A DNA stretch of 60,428 nucleotides from positions 1 through 60,428 of the forward strand of contig JAFXPY010000044.1 in NCBI GenBank assembly GCA_017527495.1. The letters run 5' to 3'. The position numbers were made by a program, and so were the translations under genes. The notes beneath the pieces were generated by a model. It saw only the letters and a list, made by a program, of their open reading frames with translations, ran no database searches and was not told the origin of the DNA. Within the stretch, counting starts at the first letter, position 1. Every line of letters begins with the position of its first letter. Of this stretch, positions 8,501 to 17,394 are shown piece by piece. This DNA comes from Paludibacteraceae bacterium (GTDB taxonomy: Bacteria > Bacteroidota > Bacteroidia > Bacteroidales > Paludibacteraceae).

Positions 8501-10821
8501 TCTCTTCTTATACTGAAGGCGATGTCTTTATAGCCCGCGTTGCTTCTGCTGCAGGCACGAGCATAACCGGTTTGGCTCGTTACACGGGCAGATTCTTTGT
8601 CCGCACCGACTGCGCTCCCGGCGGATGGAACGAATATAAAGTCGATGGCAATGCAATGCATAAATTCGACATCAATACCGACCTCTATCCAAATGAGTAC
8701 TACAACCACTACTGGTGCAAATACGTAGGCAAAGGAATAAATGCAAAGGCGCAACTTGGAAACCTCTACAACAATAATATATCTATCACCCTGCCTAACT
8801 ACACATTGACAGCTCAAAGCAGTTCAGCGTCATTTGAAGGAACCAACATACGCTATGGCTACAACAATACCAACAACCTCTTTGAAGTTAAATACCTGAG
8901 TTCTGCTAACATAAACGATTTCTTGCAACTCTACGGATACACCTCAACAGGTTCGGCAGCCAACAACTATATCTATACTAATAGTAATTGTACAACAAGA
9001 ATTACAGCATCGAATAAGTTGTCGTTCAGCGACTTGTCCGACTGGATGTATCAAGCTGATTTCTATGTTAATGCTCCTGGAGATGAGAAATCACAGATTA
9101 TCATCATTTCCAACTACTTCAAGAATGGTTACAGTAATCCAGCCACAGCCATCAACTTAGGTAGTGCCAACGAAGCAAGTTTCGACCCGTTCCAAGTGAT
9201 GGGTGAGACGACAACAGCGGGTATATATCTTGTACGCGTAATCTACGACTACAAGACCAACCGTATCGTTGCTGCATGGCTGCCTAATGATGTGGCACTG
9301 CCTAATGCTGTGCTCGACGCCAACATGATGATCACGCGTATAGACGACAACGACGCAAAGACAGTGGCAACACCAGGGACCAACAAGACACTGACAAATG
9401 TGCACAAGATTTATGGTGTGCTCGAAATAAATCGTACAGAATATCTCGCTCGCAAAGCAACAGGCAATACATTCTATTGGATCTGCTTGCCGTTTGACGT
9501 GAAGGTGAAAGATGTATTCGGTATTGAAGGCTACAAATCGAAATGGGTTATCCAACGCTATCGTGGCGACACCCGTGCTGCCAATGGCTACTATGACGGT
9601 CAAACCTTCTGGCGTAACATGAGCAACACTTCGGAAACATCCATTATGGAGGCCGGACGAGGCTATGTGGTGTATGTCGATTTGGAAGCATCAGATTTCA
9701 GTGAAGTTGATGTCTATGATGAAGACGGAAAGAAAAGCACCAAACGCGCTTTGAAACGCTTGTTCTTCCCATCCAACAACGGGACGATAGACTATACCGT
9801 GCAGTTCCAAACAACAGGAACGATAACCTCAACTTTTCCAAGCAATGTTTGTGCTATTCCGGGTCGTAAAAACCAAGACAGCAACTGGTATGTTGCCGGT
9901 GTTCCGGGCTACAACAAGAGCACTATTTCTTCACCGGCTGCCTTATCACAGGGCGATCCTGCACTCGACTCTGTGGCCTCGCCACCTAAGTATTTCTACG
10001 AGTGGCACTGGAGCGGCGAGATGTCGAAAGAAAACTACACGGCAACAGCTGTGTCGGGTTATGTGTTCAAACCATTCTATTCCTATATGTTCCAATATGC
10101 CGGAACGATACGCTGGTCTAACGACATCGTAACCCTGCTATCTAAGCCGTCAATGCAAGGAATGCGCGCACCAAAACAAGCAATGCAAGAAATCCTTGTG
10201 CGCATCAATCTTGAAAATGAGCGTGGTAATCTCGACCGAACATTCATCACACTCACCAACGAAAACGGTATAACACCTGAATTCGATTTGAATGCCGACC
10301 TGTCGAAGATTATCAACTCCGGTTCGCAAATTTATTCTGTTGTTGAAGACAACTATCTTGCCGGCAACGCTGTTCCTATCGATCAAGAGTCAGTTCCAAT
10401 AGGTGTCAGAATAGAGAATGACGGCAACTATTTGTTCAACCTTGAGAACATACCGGATGGCATGTTCGTCTATCTCTACGACCGCCAGACATTAGAGCGT
10501 ACCTGTCTTAATTTCAACGACTATGAAGTAATGCTTGAAGGCGGAACATACGACGATAGGTTTATTGTTGAATTCAATGAGGCACCGAAAGTGGCCACAG
10601 ATATAGAAGACGCAGACGCAAACGCGCTCAGTGTTGTTCAAAACGGCAACAGACTATATATTGAAGGTGTGAACAACGGACAAATGATTAGGATGTTCGA
10701 CATGACAGGCAAGTGCCTTGTGTCAGAACGATATAAATCAGGAGAAGGAATATTAGCCCCTGCAACAGGTATTTATCTGGTTGAGGTTGATAATAAAACA
10801 AATAAGATTGTAGTTCGCTAA
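5539..10821 (+). CDS. Giant T9SS-exported protein with InlB-type repeats and a CBM26-like module
   Basis: A 1760-aa protein. The ATG at 5539 begins the signal (MKKNILLSVLCCLIISLMP); the TTG at 5521 is rejected. Near residues 232 and 303 'FDGWYEGS' and 'KFDGWSLSS' mark divergent InlB B-type repeats, with 'SGNGSVTGG' between them. Thr/Ala-rich Ig-like modules follow (about 345-630). Around 635-715 a segment with aromatic 'YRYQWSSSGTWPGT' and 'YFILHNNSGQQTYDQ' resembles the starch-binding module CBM26. The last 65 residues form a T9SS type A sorting domain ('IRMFDMTGKCLVSE', then 'GIYLVEVDNKTNKIVVR'). No catalytic domain is visible, so a glycan-binding or adhesive role at the surface is inferred. 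A strong terminator follows. Confidence 0.8.
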   Translation: MKKNILLSVLCCLIISLMPISSGAAPTFKGGYAYFDNTKTNWSDTYIYLCIGKSSYTEVRRMTKISNTKLYYNALPTSGWTDATYMAVIGTGGSSWGSGSWGPSNRTNAAHYTNTWATGDWGFNSGNVNMFTPASGSNNATLSCTYIGNAYASLNNDQTINVQVSTDGKQTYTTPTTCPASVAFSSKTFAAYTSCNTSSSGTFSGSTKTITKKAGYTATTTLTMSALSSDYVFDGWYEGSTQLSTASTYTYYPTAAKTITARFHKKYALTVTASGNGSVTGGETDIALSTNYAITATPNSGYKFDGWSLSSSTGVELVSAASVASNNVRFTTAQNVTATANFSEDALSLAVSGKGNTAGNGLVVGNTATLQATVSGTISGTYTITFYDKDNTSIGTASGNTSSSRTVTFTTAALKTYLASQTFKAKITANSGGFTSSTYSTTTLYMATPTLGTVTRSAATINLGASETISGTFSNVANSISTVEVSITGPASYSTTTAKTTSSAYSFTCKPQKPGAYTATVTLKANGVSVATGSTTFTVNTPTISLATSRATLLVDGDNTESATLTATKGNVDASATVTYTYKEGSTAVATATASNTYSYTPTTIGTKDMTVVLNVTVDGTTTTYTSSAVKEYTKYYIYVKKKVKNTDQSYTYNWSSLYRYQWSSSGTWPGTNQTAAAPCSDYFKVELNTQYTYFILHNNSGQQTYDQTLNPATHTDKSYWSLYWDSDKLRMIKEIAPTVTLHYNEFNCTTISLSGRITNFGNSGNTADDAPTECGFTVKDNVTNISTDYPACNVHNNDGYFEHTVTGLVPGRSYSVSAWARNCELRGTSAVTTKSTKANGTTLVKVKNEKGWLEMNLYAYSTGYCGTISKSYEMTYLGDSWYFCEVSNDFNYFKVNDGTTWTEDGMTIEADCYSNKLSGGGVGLRKITCPSLNQYVVQIDENGNTYHSNIISDIADTLSFYASAASTVTLLRFSGSTVTRTDISSTFSSYTEGDVFIARVASAAGTSITGLARYTGRFFVRTDCAPGGWNEYKVDGNAMHKFDINTDLYPNEYYNHYWCKYVGKGINAKAQLGNLYNNNISITLPNYTLTAQSSSASFEGTNIRYGYNNTNNLFEVKYLSSANINDFLQLYGYTSTGSAANNYIYTNSNCTTRITASNKLSFSDLSDWMYQADFYVNAPGDEKSQIIIISNYFKNGYSNPATAINLGSANEASFDPFQVMGETTTAGIYLVRVIYDYKTNRIVAAWLPNDVALPNAVLDANMMITRIDDNDAKTVATPGTNKTLTNVHKIYGVLEINRTEYLARKATGNTFYWICLPFDVKVKDVFGIEGYKSKWVIQRYRGDTRAANGYYDGQTFWRNMSNTSETSIMEAGRGYVVYVDLEASDFSEVDVYDEDGKKSTKRALKRLFFPSNNGTIDYTVQFQTTGTITSTFPSNVCAIPGRKNQDSNWYVAGVPGYNKSTISSPAALSQGDPALDSVASPPKYFYEWHWSGEMSKENYTATAVSGYVFKPFYSYMFQYAGTIRWSNDIVTLLSKPSMQGMRAPKQAMQEILVRINLENERGNLDRTFITLTNENGITPEFDLNADLSKIINSGSQIYSVVEDNYLAGNAVPIDQESVPIGVRIENDGNYLFNLENIPDGMFVYLYDRQTLERTCLNFNDYEVMLEGGTYDDRFIVEFNEAPKVATDIEDADANALSVVQNGNRLYIEGVNNGQMIRMFDMTGKCLVSERYKSGEGILAPATGIYLVEVDNKTNKIVVR

Positions 10822-10856
10822 GAAATGAGATTTACTCTTAGCCGTTTTACCCAAAG

Positions 10857-10890
10857 CAGAGCACTTGAAAAACAAGTGCTCTGTTTTTTT
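10857..10890 (+). terminator. Rho-independent terminator of the giant T9SS gene
   Basis: CAGAGCACTTG (10857-10867), loop AAAAA, CAAGTGCTCTG (10873-10883), then a run of Ts: a perfect 11-bp stem with T-tract. Confidence 0.92.
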
Positions 10891-10901
10891 AGTGTTTTAA
10901 C

Positions 10902-10932
10902 TTTGCCATGACAATAAAAAATGTTAATTTTG
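10902..10932 (+). promoter_or_regulatory. Bacteroidota-type promoter of mntP
   Basis: TTTG at 10902-10905, a 19-bp spacer, and TAATTTTG at 10925-10932 match the TTTG / TAnnTTTG consensus of the phylum's primary sigma factor. The expected start of transcription lies near 10939, about 45 nt before the TTG start codon. Confidence 0.75.
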
Positions 10933-10983
10933 CAGAGCGAAACTACATGCTGTTGAGCTGAAATAACGAAATAAATAAACAAA

Positions 10984-11544
10984 TTGGCAAATCTCCTTGA
11001 CATATTGTTGTTGGCTTTTGGATTGGCAATGGATTGTTTTGCTGTCAGCGTTAGTCAGAGTCAAACAAGCAAAACATTCCGTACCGCAACATTTATCTTT
11101 ATGGCAATTCTCTTTGGCTTATTTCAAGGAGGAATGCCTCTAATCTCTTTCTATCTCGGCAACTATTTTTCCGCATGGGTCGAAAATTATGTCCATTGGC
11201 TCGCACTGATTATCCTCGCTTTTTTAGGTGCAAAAATGATTTACGAAAGTAGAGAGACAAAAGAGCTTAATGACTCGAAGCATCTCACTATTGCAAAAAT
11301 ACTACTCCTCGCCGTCGCAACAAGTATTGACGCACTAAGTATAGGCGTGCTCTTTGTTCCAAGCCCACACATGCTGTGGATTGGTGTTGCAGTGATATGC
11401 ATAGTTACATTTTTTATGTCTGTCTTAGGTTGTATTCTGGGCTACTACCTTGGAAAACGCTTTTCTTTTAATGCCGAACTATGGGGAGGAATAATTCTTA
11501 TAATTATTGGACTTAAAATCTTTATAACACACTATATTGGATGA
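10984..11544 (+). CDS. mntP: Manganese efflux pump MntP
   Basis: A 186-aa inner-membrane protein with six hydrophobic helices. It shows the two MntP signatures in duplicated halves: 'LAFGLAMDCFAVSVS' near residue 15 and 'ATSIDALSIGVLF' near residue 117, whose aspartates sit in the membrane and are essential in the family. It exports Mn2+. The only plausible initiation codon is TTG at 10984: no ATG lies in frame before the motif and a stop is four codons upstream. Length is typical (about 185-190 aa). Its 3' end overlaps the next gene by four bases, suggesting translational coupling. Confidence 0.9.
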   Translation: MANLLDILLLAFGLAMDCFAVSVSQSQTSKTFRTATFIFMAILFGLFQGGMPLISFYLGNYFSAWVENYVHWLALIILAFLGAKMIYESRETKELNDSKHLTIAKILLLAVATSIDALSIGVLFVPSPHMLWIGVAVICIVTFFMSVLGCILGYYLGKRFSFNAELWGGIILIIIGLKIFITHYIG

Positions 11545-12122
11545 TACAAGTTGGAAATACCATATTGTCGCTTGATATTCTTGAGAAAGAGTTTTGTTGC
11601 AATCTCGATGTGTGCCACGGTTGCTGTTGCATAGAGGGTGATGCCGGTGCTCCTCTTGAGGATGATGAAGTGCAAATCATTGAACGCCTTTTGCCGCGAA
11701 TATGGAACGACCTCACGCCTGAAGCCCGCCAAATCATCGAGCAACAAGGTGTTTCATATCTTGATAAAGACGGAGAGAGAGTAACCTCTATAGTCAACAA
11801 CAAAGACTGCGTCTTTGCGCGTGTTGACAACACCGGTATGTGCTATTGCGTGTTCGACCGCGCTTTTCGCGCGGGACGCATAGAGTGGCAAAAACCTATC
11901 TCTTGCCATCTCTACCCTATTCGAGTAAAGAAATTTGGCGACCTCATCGGACTTAACTACCACCGCTGGGATATATGCCACTGCGCACGACAATTAGGAA
12001 AAAAAGAACATCTCAAAGTATATCAATTTCTGCGCGAACCACTGATTCGCCGCTTCGGACAACAATGGTATGAAGAATTGGAAAACGTTGCACAGGAATG
12101 GCAAAAGAGATGTGAGAAGTAA
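11541..12122 (+). CDS. DUF3109 family cysteine-rich protein
   Basis: A 193-aa soluble protein with many conserved cysteines: 'CCNLDVCHGCCC' near residue 19, 'CVF', 'CYCVFD', 'CHLYPIR' and 'ICHCARQ'. This matches DUF3109, a Bacteroidota relative of the YkgJ-type metal- or iron-sulfur-binding proteins. Function is unknown. It overlaps mntP by four bases and precedes cinA by 36 bp in the same direction, so the three form a likely operon. The 12119-12158 spacer consists of a short repeated word. Confidence 0.85.
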   Translation: MIQVGNTILSLDILEKEFCCNLDVCHGCCCIEGDAGAPLEDDEVQIIERLLPRIWNDLTPEARQIIEQQGVSYLDKDGERVTSIVNNKDCVFARVDNTGMCYCVFDRAFRAGRIEWQKPISCHLYPIRVKKFGDLIGLNYHRWDICHCARQLGKKEHLKVYQFLREPLIRRFGQQWYEELENVAQEWQKRCEK

Positions 12123-12158
12123 GAAGTAAGATATTAGAAGTAAGATATTAGAAGTAAG
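12119..12158 (+). repeat. Short tandem repeat AGAAGTAAGATATT in an intercistronic spacer
   Basis: The word AGAAGTAAGATATT occurs twice and begins a third time just before the cinA start codon (period about 14 bp). The same AGAAGTAAGA word flanks the dispersed element at 22486, which suggests a related spacer family. Confidence 0.75.
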
Positions 12159-13418
12159 ATGTCTATAGAAATTATTACTATCGGTGATGAGTTACTTATT
12201 GGACAAGTAACCGACACCAACTCCGCTTGGATGTCGAGGCAACTGACTGCAGTTATGATGCCTATCGTGCAACATACTTCGATCCACGACGATGCCGAAC
12301 AAATCAAAAAAGCTGTCAATGCAGCTCTCGAACGCGCTGATGTAGTCTTGCTCACAGGAGGACTCGGGCCTACAAAAGACGACATAACCAAACATACACT
12401 TTGTGAGATATTCAGTACGCGACTCGTTCATTCGCAAGAAGTTGAAGACAACATCAATCGTTTGTGGTATCAGCGCAACCGCAAAGTCATCAATCCGCTA
12501 ACCGCCACGCAAGCCCTCGTGCCCGAAAACTGCGAGGTTATACAAAATGAAGTCGGTACAGCTCCTATCATGCTTTGGGAATGGGATAATGATGATAAGA
12601 AAAAAATACTTATCTCTATGCCCGGCGTACCATACGAAATGCAATATGCAATAACCAATCATGTTATTCCGCGACTACAGCAAGAGTTTCCCAATGAGAC
12701 AATAGCACTGCACCACACCACTATCGTTGAGGGTATTCCGGAATCGGCATTGGCATTGCAATTAGAGCAATGGGAGACATCACTGCCTGACTATATGCAC
12801 CTCGCCTATCTGCCGGCACAAGGTCTCGTCCGTCTTCGTCTTGACGCAGTATCGAAGCAATACTCACAAGATGAGTTGCGACAACAATTAGACCAACAAG
12901 TGACGCAACTGACAGATATATTAGGCGATGCCATCATTGCCCAAGAAGACGATGCGTTAGAAGTCGTGTTGGGAAAGATATTAAAGAGCAAAGGTCAAAC
13001 GATAGCCACAGCGGAGAGCTGCACAGGCGGAACGATAGCTTCACTATTGGCAAAACATGCAGGGAGTAGCGAGTTCTATCTTGGCTCTGTGGTAAGTTAT
13101 TCCAACGAGGTGAAGCATAACGTGTTAGGCGTATCGCTCAGCGATTTAGAACAATATGGTGCTGTAAGCGAACCTGTTGTCCGCCAGATGGCAGAAGGGG
13201 CAAGGCGTGTTGTTGGTGCAGATTGGGCATTGGCGACATCGGGTATTGCAGGACCGGGAGGCGGAACAGCCGACAAGCCTGTAGGAACGATATGGATAGC
13301 GGTGAGCGGGCCAGACGGGACAACAGCCAAATGCCTGCACCTCGGCACTCTGCGCGAACAAAACATCCTCCGCACAACACAAAGCATCCTCGCCATGGCA
13401 ATAAGGATGATAAGATAA
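12159..13418 (+). CDS. cinA: CinA family nicotinamide-nucleotide amidohydrolase / competence-damage protein
   Basis: A 419-aa cytosolic protein, the usual full length. The N-terminal molybdopterin-binding-like domain (about 1-170) carries 'IITIGDELLIGQVTDTNS' and 'LLTGGLGPTKDD'. The C-terminal deamidase domain (about 265-419) carries 'IATAESCTGGTIASLLAKHAG' with the nucleophilic Ser and 'TSGIAGPGGGTADKPVGTIW'. In the family this C-terminal domain converts NMN to nicotinate mononucleotide in pyridine-nucleotide salvage, and the N-terminal domain is an ADP-ribose pyrophosphatase (COG1058). Both motif sets are intact, so a bifunctional enzyme is expected. Confidence 0.92.
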   Translation: MSIEIITIGDELLIGQVTDTNSAWMSRQLTAVMMPIVQHTSIHDDAEQIKKAVNAALERADVVLLTGGLGPTKDDITKHTLCEIFSTRLVHSQEVEDNINRLWYQRNRKVINPLTATQALVPENCEVIQNEVGTAPIMLWEWDNDDKKKILISMPGVPYEMQYAITNHVIPRLQQEFPNETIALHHTTIVEGIPESALALQLEQWETSLPDYMHLAYLPAQGLVRLRLDAVSKQYSQDELRQQLDQQVTQLTDILGDAIIAQEDDALEVVLGKILKSKGQTIATAESCTGGTIASLLAKHAGSSEFYLGSVVSYSNEVKHNVLGVSLSDLEQYGAVSEPVVRQMAEGARRVVGADWALATSGIAGPGGGTADKPVGTIWIAVSGPDGTTAKCLHLGTLREQNILRTTQSILAMAIRMIR

Positions 13419-13440
13419 AAAAAATATATTACCAAACAAA

Positions 13441-13471
13441 GAGCGGTGTTCTGACAGTCAGAACACCGCTC
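13441..13471. terminator. Perfect inverted repeat between convergent genes, bidirectional terminator
   Basis: GAGCGGTGTTCTGAC, one A, then GTCAGAACACCGCTC: a perfect 15-bp stem. On the minus strand it is followed by a T-rich stretch, so it mainly terminates the M6 protease gene and probably cinA as well. Confidence 0.85.
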
Positions 13472-13494
13472 ACTAAATATAAGCAACAATCTAT

Positions 13495-15549
13495 TTACAA
13501 ATTAACTTTATAAATAATATCATCTATTCTCACAATATATACGCCGTGAGGTAATGTAAGCGCTGTGGCAGCACCATTGTAAAGTGTCTGACCAATTGCA
13601 TTGAGTACATGCATTGTGTGTCCTTCAGGCTCGGTGAGGAACAACTGGCCATCAGTAGCCACGAGTTTATAATCTAATTCAGCAACTGTCTCAACTGCGG
13701 ATATAACAGGGTTGAGTTCGAGAATATAGCCTTTAACCAATTCGTAGGTGTTCACACGAGTTTTGGTGCTATAGTAGTTTTGAACCAATGCGCGAATAAT
13801 AACTTTATCACCTACTTTAATAGCGTCTTCGGATGTGAATTTTTTATTACCTAAATCATAAAGACGATAGCAAAGCATAGACGACTGACCATCGGAAATG
13901 GTAAATGTGGCATTGCCAAATTGTGTTGACACTTCTTGTATTTCGGTTATTTCGCCATAGACATCAACAGTGTCGGCATAGATTTCTGTACTTGCCAAGC
14001 CGTGTGCTATTTCCAAAGCCTCAGTTACTGTTATGGTTTCCTTAACAATAGGTTCGTCATCACCTTGCTGTCCGGCACCGCCCATAAACTTGAATGAAAT
14101 AACTCCGTTAGATTCTTTGATGTCTGTTATTGAACGGTTGGCAATCTTTGTGTATGATGTTGCACCGGCCGGGAAGGCGTCTTTAGCCTTGCCATAATAG
14201 CCATTATTAGGATTGTTTTCGCTGTAAGCAGGCGCGCTACCGTCGGCTTCAATCAAATCGACACCCATGCTTGACTTGGTGTTATTGACTGTGTTTTCAG
14301 TCCATGTATTATAGCTATAAGCTATCTTTGTTATCAGCATACCATGACCGGGGAGATACTTGTCCCAACCTGTTTGTTGGCGATTTTCGAGCAGATAGAA
14401 TGTTGTTGGGTTGGGGTCGTTACCCACCAAATTAGGTGTTGCTGATGTGGTTACTATATATGCTTTGTTGGCCGATTGCAGTTCTTCGAGAGTAAGGTCT
14501 GCAGCACTATTGATATAAGTCGGTGTGAGCCAACCACAGAAAAAGCGTTCGTAAGCGGAATAAGCAGGAGGAGTGTTGCCATCGTTGTTGTATGGGCCGG
14601 CATCAAGAATATCCCATTCGCCAAGTGTTTTGTGCATTGATTCGTATGTTGTTTCGTACAAGTCGGGCAAACCGCACACATGCGAGAACTCATGGCAGAA
14701 AGTTCCGATACCCTCACGATTACCCGAGCCGTTCAGTTCTGAGCCACAAGCATAGGTGGCTAATTTGACACCGTCTAACTTTACATTTTCTTCTTCAACC
14801 GACCATGCATGCGGCCAAATAGTGTTTGCGTCTGAATAGTCGGCTTCGCCATAACCGGCATAAACGACATAGACAAAATCAAGAATACCATCTTTGTTGT
14901 TGTCGAATTGTGAAAAATCAACATCAAATTGCGAGTCAGCCAATTTGCATGCCTCAACAACCATTTCTTCAGGATGCATATCTTGTTCGTAATAGTCGTC
15001 ATTTTGTCCGTAATATGAATATTTTTTCGACACGGTTACGGGGCCCACTACTGTGAATTGCGGGTTATACTTGCCTAATGATTGGTCGTAGAAATACTGA
15101 CGAGCCGAGCCTGTTGCGCCATTATAAGTGTAGGTCTCGCCTGAGTGCATTTGTTGCATTGCCTCAAGCGTGTTGGTTGATTTGAATTTTTTGTCGGAGA
15201 AATTCACAAGAATAATCAGTCCTTTGTCGGCAATATTGAGAGGTATTTCGGTTTGTGATGCTTGTTTTACGCGTCGGATTTGGTGCTGCAATTTGGCTGA
15301 TTGCATGCGTCGAGCTTGAATTTGTTCGGAAGTAAGGGCTTCTGTTTTAACAAAATTGCCGTTGACATCTTTTTTGAGCCACTGACCTTGTTGGTCTGTG
15401 ATGTAGTGGAAATGTTCATCACCATGCTTGACAATAGTGATTTGTGTTCCATCGGCTTGTTCAACCAAGATAGGTTTTCGATTGGCAGGAACAGCCATAG
15501 CACCAAGAGCGAAGCATAATGATGCTACGAAAAGAGAAAATTTCTTCAT
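13495..15549 (-). CDS. Secreted M6-family metalloprotease with T9SS sorting domain
   Basis: A 684-aa protein. It has a signal peptide (MKKFSLFVASLCFALGAMA), then an M6 (immune-inhibitor-A-like) catalytic domain with the zinc motif HEFSHVCGLPD at about residue 286. A calcium-type loop 'DNNKDGILDFVY' lies near residue 220. Residues about 500-600 look like an OB-fold module ('ADTVDVYGEITEIQEV', 'VGDKVIIRALV') as attached to other Bacteroidales secreted proteins. The end is a T9SS type A sorting domain ('HVLNAIGQTLYNG', 'GVYIVRIDD'). It is expected to be secreted or surface-bound and to degrade host or dietary proteins. It is monocistronic, with a terminator downstream. Confidence 0.88.
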   Translation of the reverse strand: MKKFSLFVASLCFALGAMAVPANRKPILVEQADGTQITIVKHGDEHFHYITDQQGQWLKKDVNGNFVKTEALTSEQIQARRMQSAKLQHQIRRVKQASQTEIPLNIADKGLIILVNFSDKKFKSTNTLEAMQQMHSGETYTYNGATGSARQYFYDQSLGKYNPQFTVVGPVTVSKKYSYYGQNDDYYEQDMHPEEMVVEACKLADSQFDVDFSQFDNNKDGILDFVYVVYAGYGEADYSDANTIWPHAWSVEEENVKLDGVKLATYACGSELNGSGNREGIGTFCHEFSHVCGLPDLYETTYESMHKTLGEWDILDAGPYNNDGNTPPAYSAYERFFCGWLTPTYINSAADLTLEELQSANKAYIVTTSATPNLVGNDPNPTTFYLLENRQQTGWDKYLPGHGMLITKIAYSYNTWTENTVNNTKSSMGVDLIEADGSAPAYSENNPNNGYYGKAKDAFPAGATSYTKIANRSITDIKESNGVISFKFMGGAGQQGDDEPIVKETITVTEALEIAHGLASTEIYADTVDVYGEITEIQEVSTQFGNATFTISDGQSSMLCYRLYDLGNKKFTSEDAIKVGDKVIIRALVQNYYSTKTRVNTYELVKGYILELNPVISAVETVAELDYKLVATDGQLFLTEPEGHTMHVLNAIGQTLYNGAATALTLPHGVYIVRIDDIIYKVNL

Positions 15550-15714
15550 TCAAATTTGTGTGTTTTTAATGATTAGTTGATAGGAAATATGCTTTTCCGT
15601 AAAGCACTTTTCGACATTTTTTTCAAAAAGCGCTGCAAAGTTAGTTTTATTTTTTCAGTTCAACAAATATTTTAAGTTTTTTTCAGTCTAAAACAGCCAT
15701 TTATCGTTTCCGAC

Positions 15715-15745
15715 TTGCATAATTTAAGTATTTTTTGTAATTTTG
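15715..15745 (+). promoter_or_regulatory. Promoter of the MFS transporter gene
   Basis: CTTG ending at 15717, a 20-bp spacer and TAATTTTG at 15738-15745 fit the Bacteroidota consensus. Transcription should start near 15752, about 27 nt before the ATG at 15779, which supports that start over upstream codons. Confidence 0.75.
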
Positions 15746-15778
15746 CAGATTGTTTTTAATTATATCATTTTTTATTCT

Positions 15779-17392
15779 ATGGTACAAAAAGTTGAGAATT
15801 GCCTGCGAGACTATGCGTGGGCTCGTTGGACAGCCTTACTTCTTTTGGCTCTTGGTATGTTCTGTTGCTATATTTTCATGGACATACTTTCACCTATTAA
15901 AGACTTAATGCAAACCGAACGCGGCTGGGATTCCACTGCATTCGGAACGATGGAAGGTGCGGAGACATTCCTCAATGTGTTTGTCTTTTTCCTTATTTTT
16001 GCCGGTATTATTCTGGACAAGATGGGTGTTCGCTTTACGGCAGTTTTGTCGGGAGCTGTAATGCTTGTGGGCGGAATAATCAAGTACTATGCAATTAGTG
16101 AGTCGTTTATCGGTAGCGGTGTTGAGACATGGTTTACCAACCATTTGAATTATATACCATTGTTCGACGAGTTGGGTGTGTCGCCGTTTTATGAAGGCAT
16201 GCCTGCTTCGGCCAAGTGTGCAGCCGTAGGTTTTATGATATTCGGTTGCGGTTGCGAGATGGCCGGTATAACTGTTTCGCGTGGTATTGTGAAATGGTTC
16301 AAAGGTCGTGAGACAGCCCTCGCCATGGGCTCAGAGATGGCTCTTGCACGCCTTGGCGTTGCAACATGCATGATTTTCTCGCCTTTCTTTGCTCGTCTTG
16401 GCGGCACAATAGATGTTTCGCGCTCGGTGGCATTTGGTGTTGTGTTGCTTTGCATTGCGCTGATTATGTTTATTGTCTATTTCTTTATGGACAAAAAACT
16501 TGATGCACAGACGGGTGAAGCAGAGGCAAAAGATGATCCATTCCGTATTTCCGACCTCGGTCAGATACTGAAAAGTGGTGGGTTCTGGTTGGTTTCGTTG
16601 CTGTGTGTGCTTTATTATAGTGCCATATTCCCATTCCAGAAATATGCAGTCAATATGCTTCAATGCAATTTGACACTCAATCCGGGTGAGGGTATTTGGG
16701 CAAGTGAAAGCATCACAATAATTCAATACATCATTATGCTTGTTGTGGCAGCTGCGTCATTCTCAAGCAACTTCTCAAAGAAAACAGCTACGAAATATAG
16801 CTTGATGGCTATAGCCGTCATAGCTCTGATAGCTTATTGTTTTATTGGCTACAAGCGTGGTTCGGCTGAGGCTATTTTTGCAGTGTTCCCTCTCTTGGCT
16901 GTTGCTATTACACCTATCTTAGGTAATTATGTGGACCACAAAGGCAAAGCAGCCACTATGCTTATGCTCGGTTCGCTATTGCTTATTGCCTGCCACCTGA
17001 TTTTTGCTTTTATTCTCCCACTGTGCAAAGGAAGTGCAATAGGTGGAACGATAGTTGCCTACGCCACTATTCTCGTTCTGGGTGCTTCATTCTCCCTTGT
17101 CCCTGCTGCATTATGGCCGAGTGTGCCAAAACTTGTTGACGAGAAAATCATAGGTTCAGCTTACGCTCTGATTTTCTGGATTCAGAACATCGGTTTGTGG
17201 CTGTTCCCGTTGCTGATTGGTAAGGTTCTTGACGCTACTAACGAACCCGGCACAGACGCCGTGCAACTTGATTACACTTGGGCTCTTGTGATGCTGGCAT
17301 GTCTCGGTGCCGCCGCCTTTGCCATCGGTGCCATACTGAAGGTCGTTGACCGCAAGAAACACCTCGGGCTTGAAGAACCGAATATAAAATAG
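15779..17392 (+). CDS. MFS transporter, substrate unknown
   Basis: A 537-aa inner-membrane protein with about 12 hydrophobic helices and MFS features. 'GIILDKMGVRFT' near residue 80 corresponds to the cytoplasmic loop 2-3 motif (G-x3-D-R/K-x-G), and a second half begins near residue 270 ('LKSGGFWLVSLLCVLYYSAIF'). The start at 15779 is chosen because it follows a good promoter; the longer frame would begin inside the promoter. The overall pattern recalls the MFSD1-like branch common in Bacteroidales, some members of which carry peptides, but the substrate cannot be read from the sequence. Confidence 0.8.
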   Translation: MVQKVENCLRDYAWARWTALLLLALGMFCCYIFMDILSPIKDLMQTERGWDSTAFGTMEGAETFLNVFVFFLIFAGIILDKMGVRFTAVLSGAVMLVGGIIKYYAISESFIGSGVETWFTNHLNYIPLFDELGVSPFYEGMPASAKCAAVGFMIFGCGCEMAGITVSRGIVKWFKGRETALAMGSEMALARLGVATCMIFSPFFARLGGTIDVSRSVAFGVVLLCIALIMFIVYFFMDKKLDAQTGEAEAKDDPFRISDLGQILKSGGFWLVSLLCVLYYSAIFPFQKYAVNMLQCNLTLNPGEGIWASESITIIQYIIMLVVAAASFSSNFSKKTATKYSLMAIAVIALIAYCFIGYKRGSAEAIFAVFPLLAVAITPILGNYVDHKGKAATMLMLGSLLLIACHLIFAFILPLCKGSAIGGTIVAYATILVLGASFSLVPAALWPSVPKLVDEKIIGSAYALIFWIQNIGLWLFPLLIGKVLDATNEPGTDAVQLDYTWALVMLACLGAAAFAIGAILKVVDRKKHLGLEEPNIK

Positions 17393-17394
17393 AG

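Noticed and set aside
10933-10983. Manganese (yybP-ykoY) riboswitch before mntP
   Set aside because: The leader is about 45 nt, too short for that riboswitch, and no matching fold is visible.
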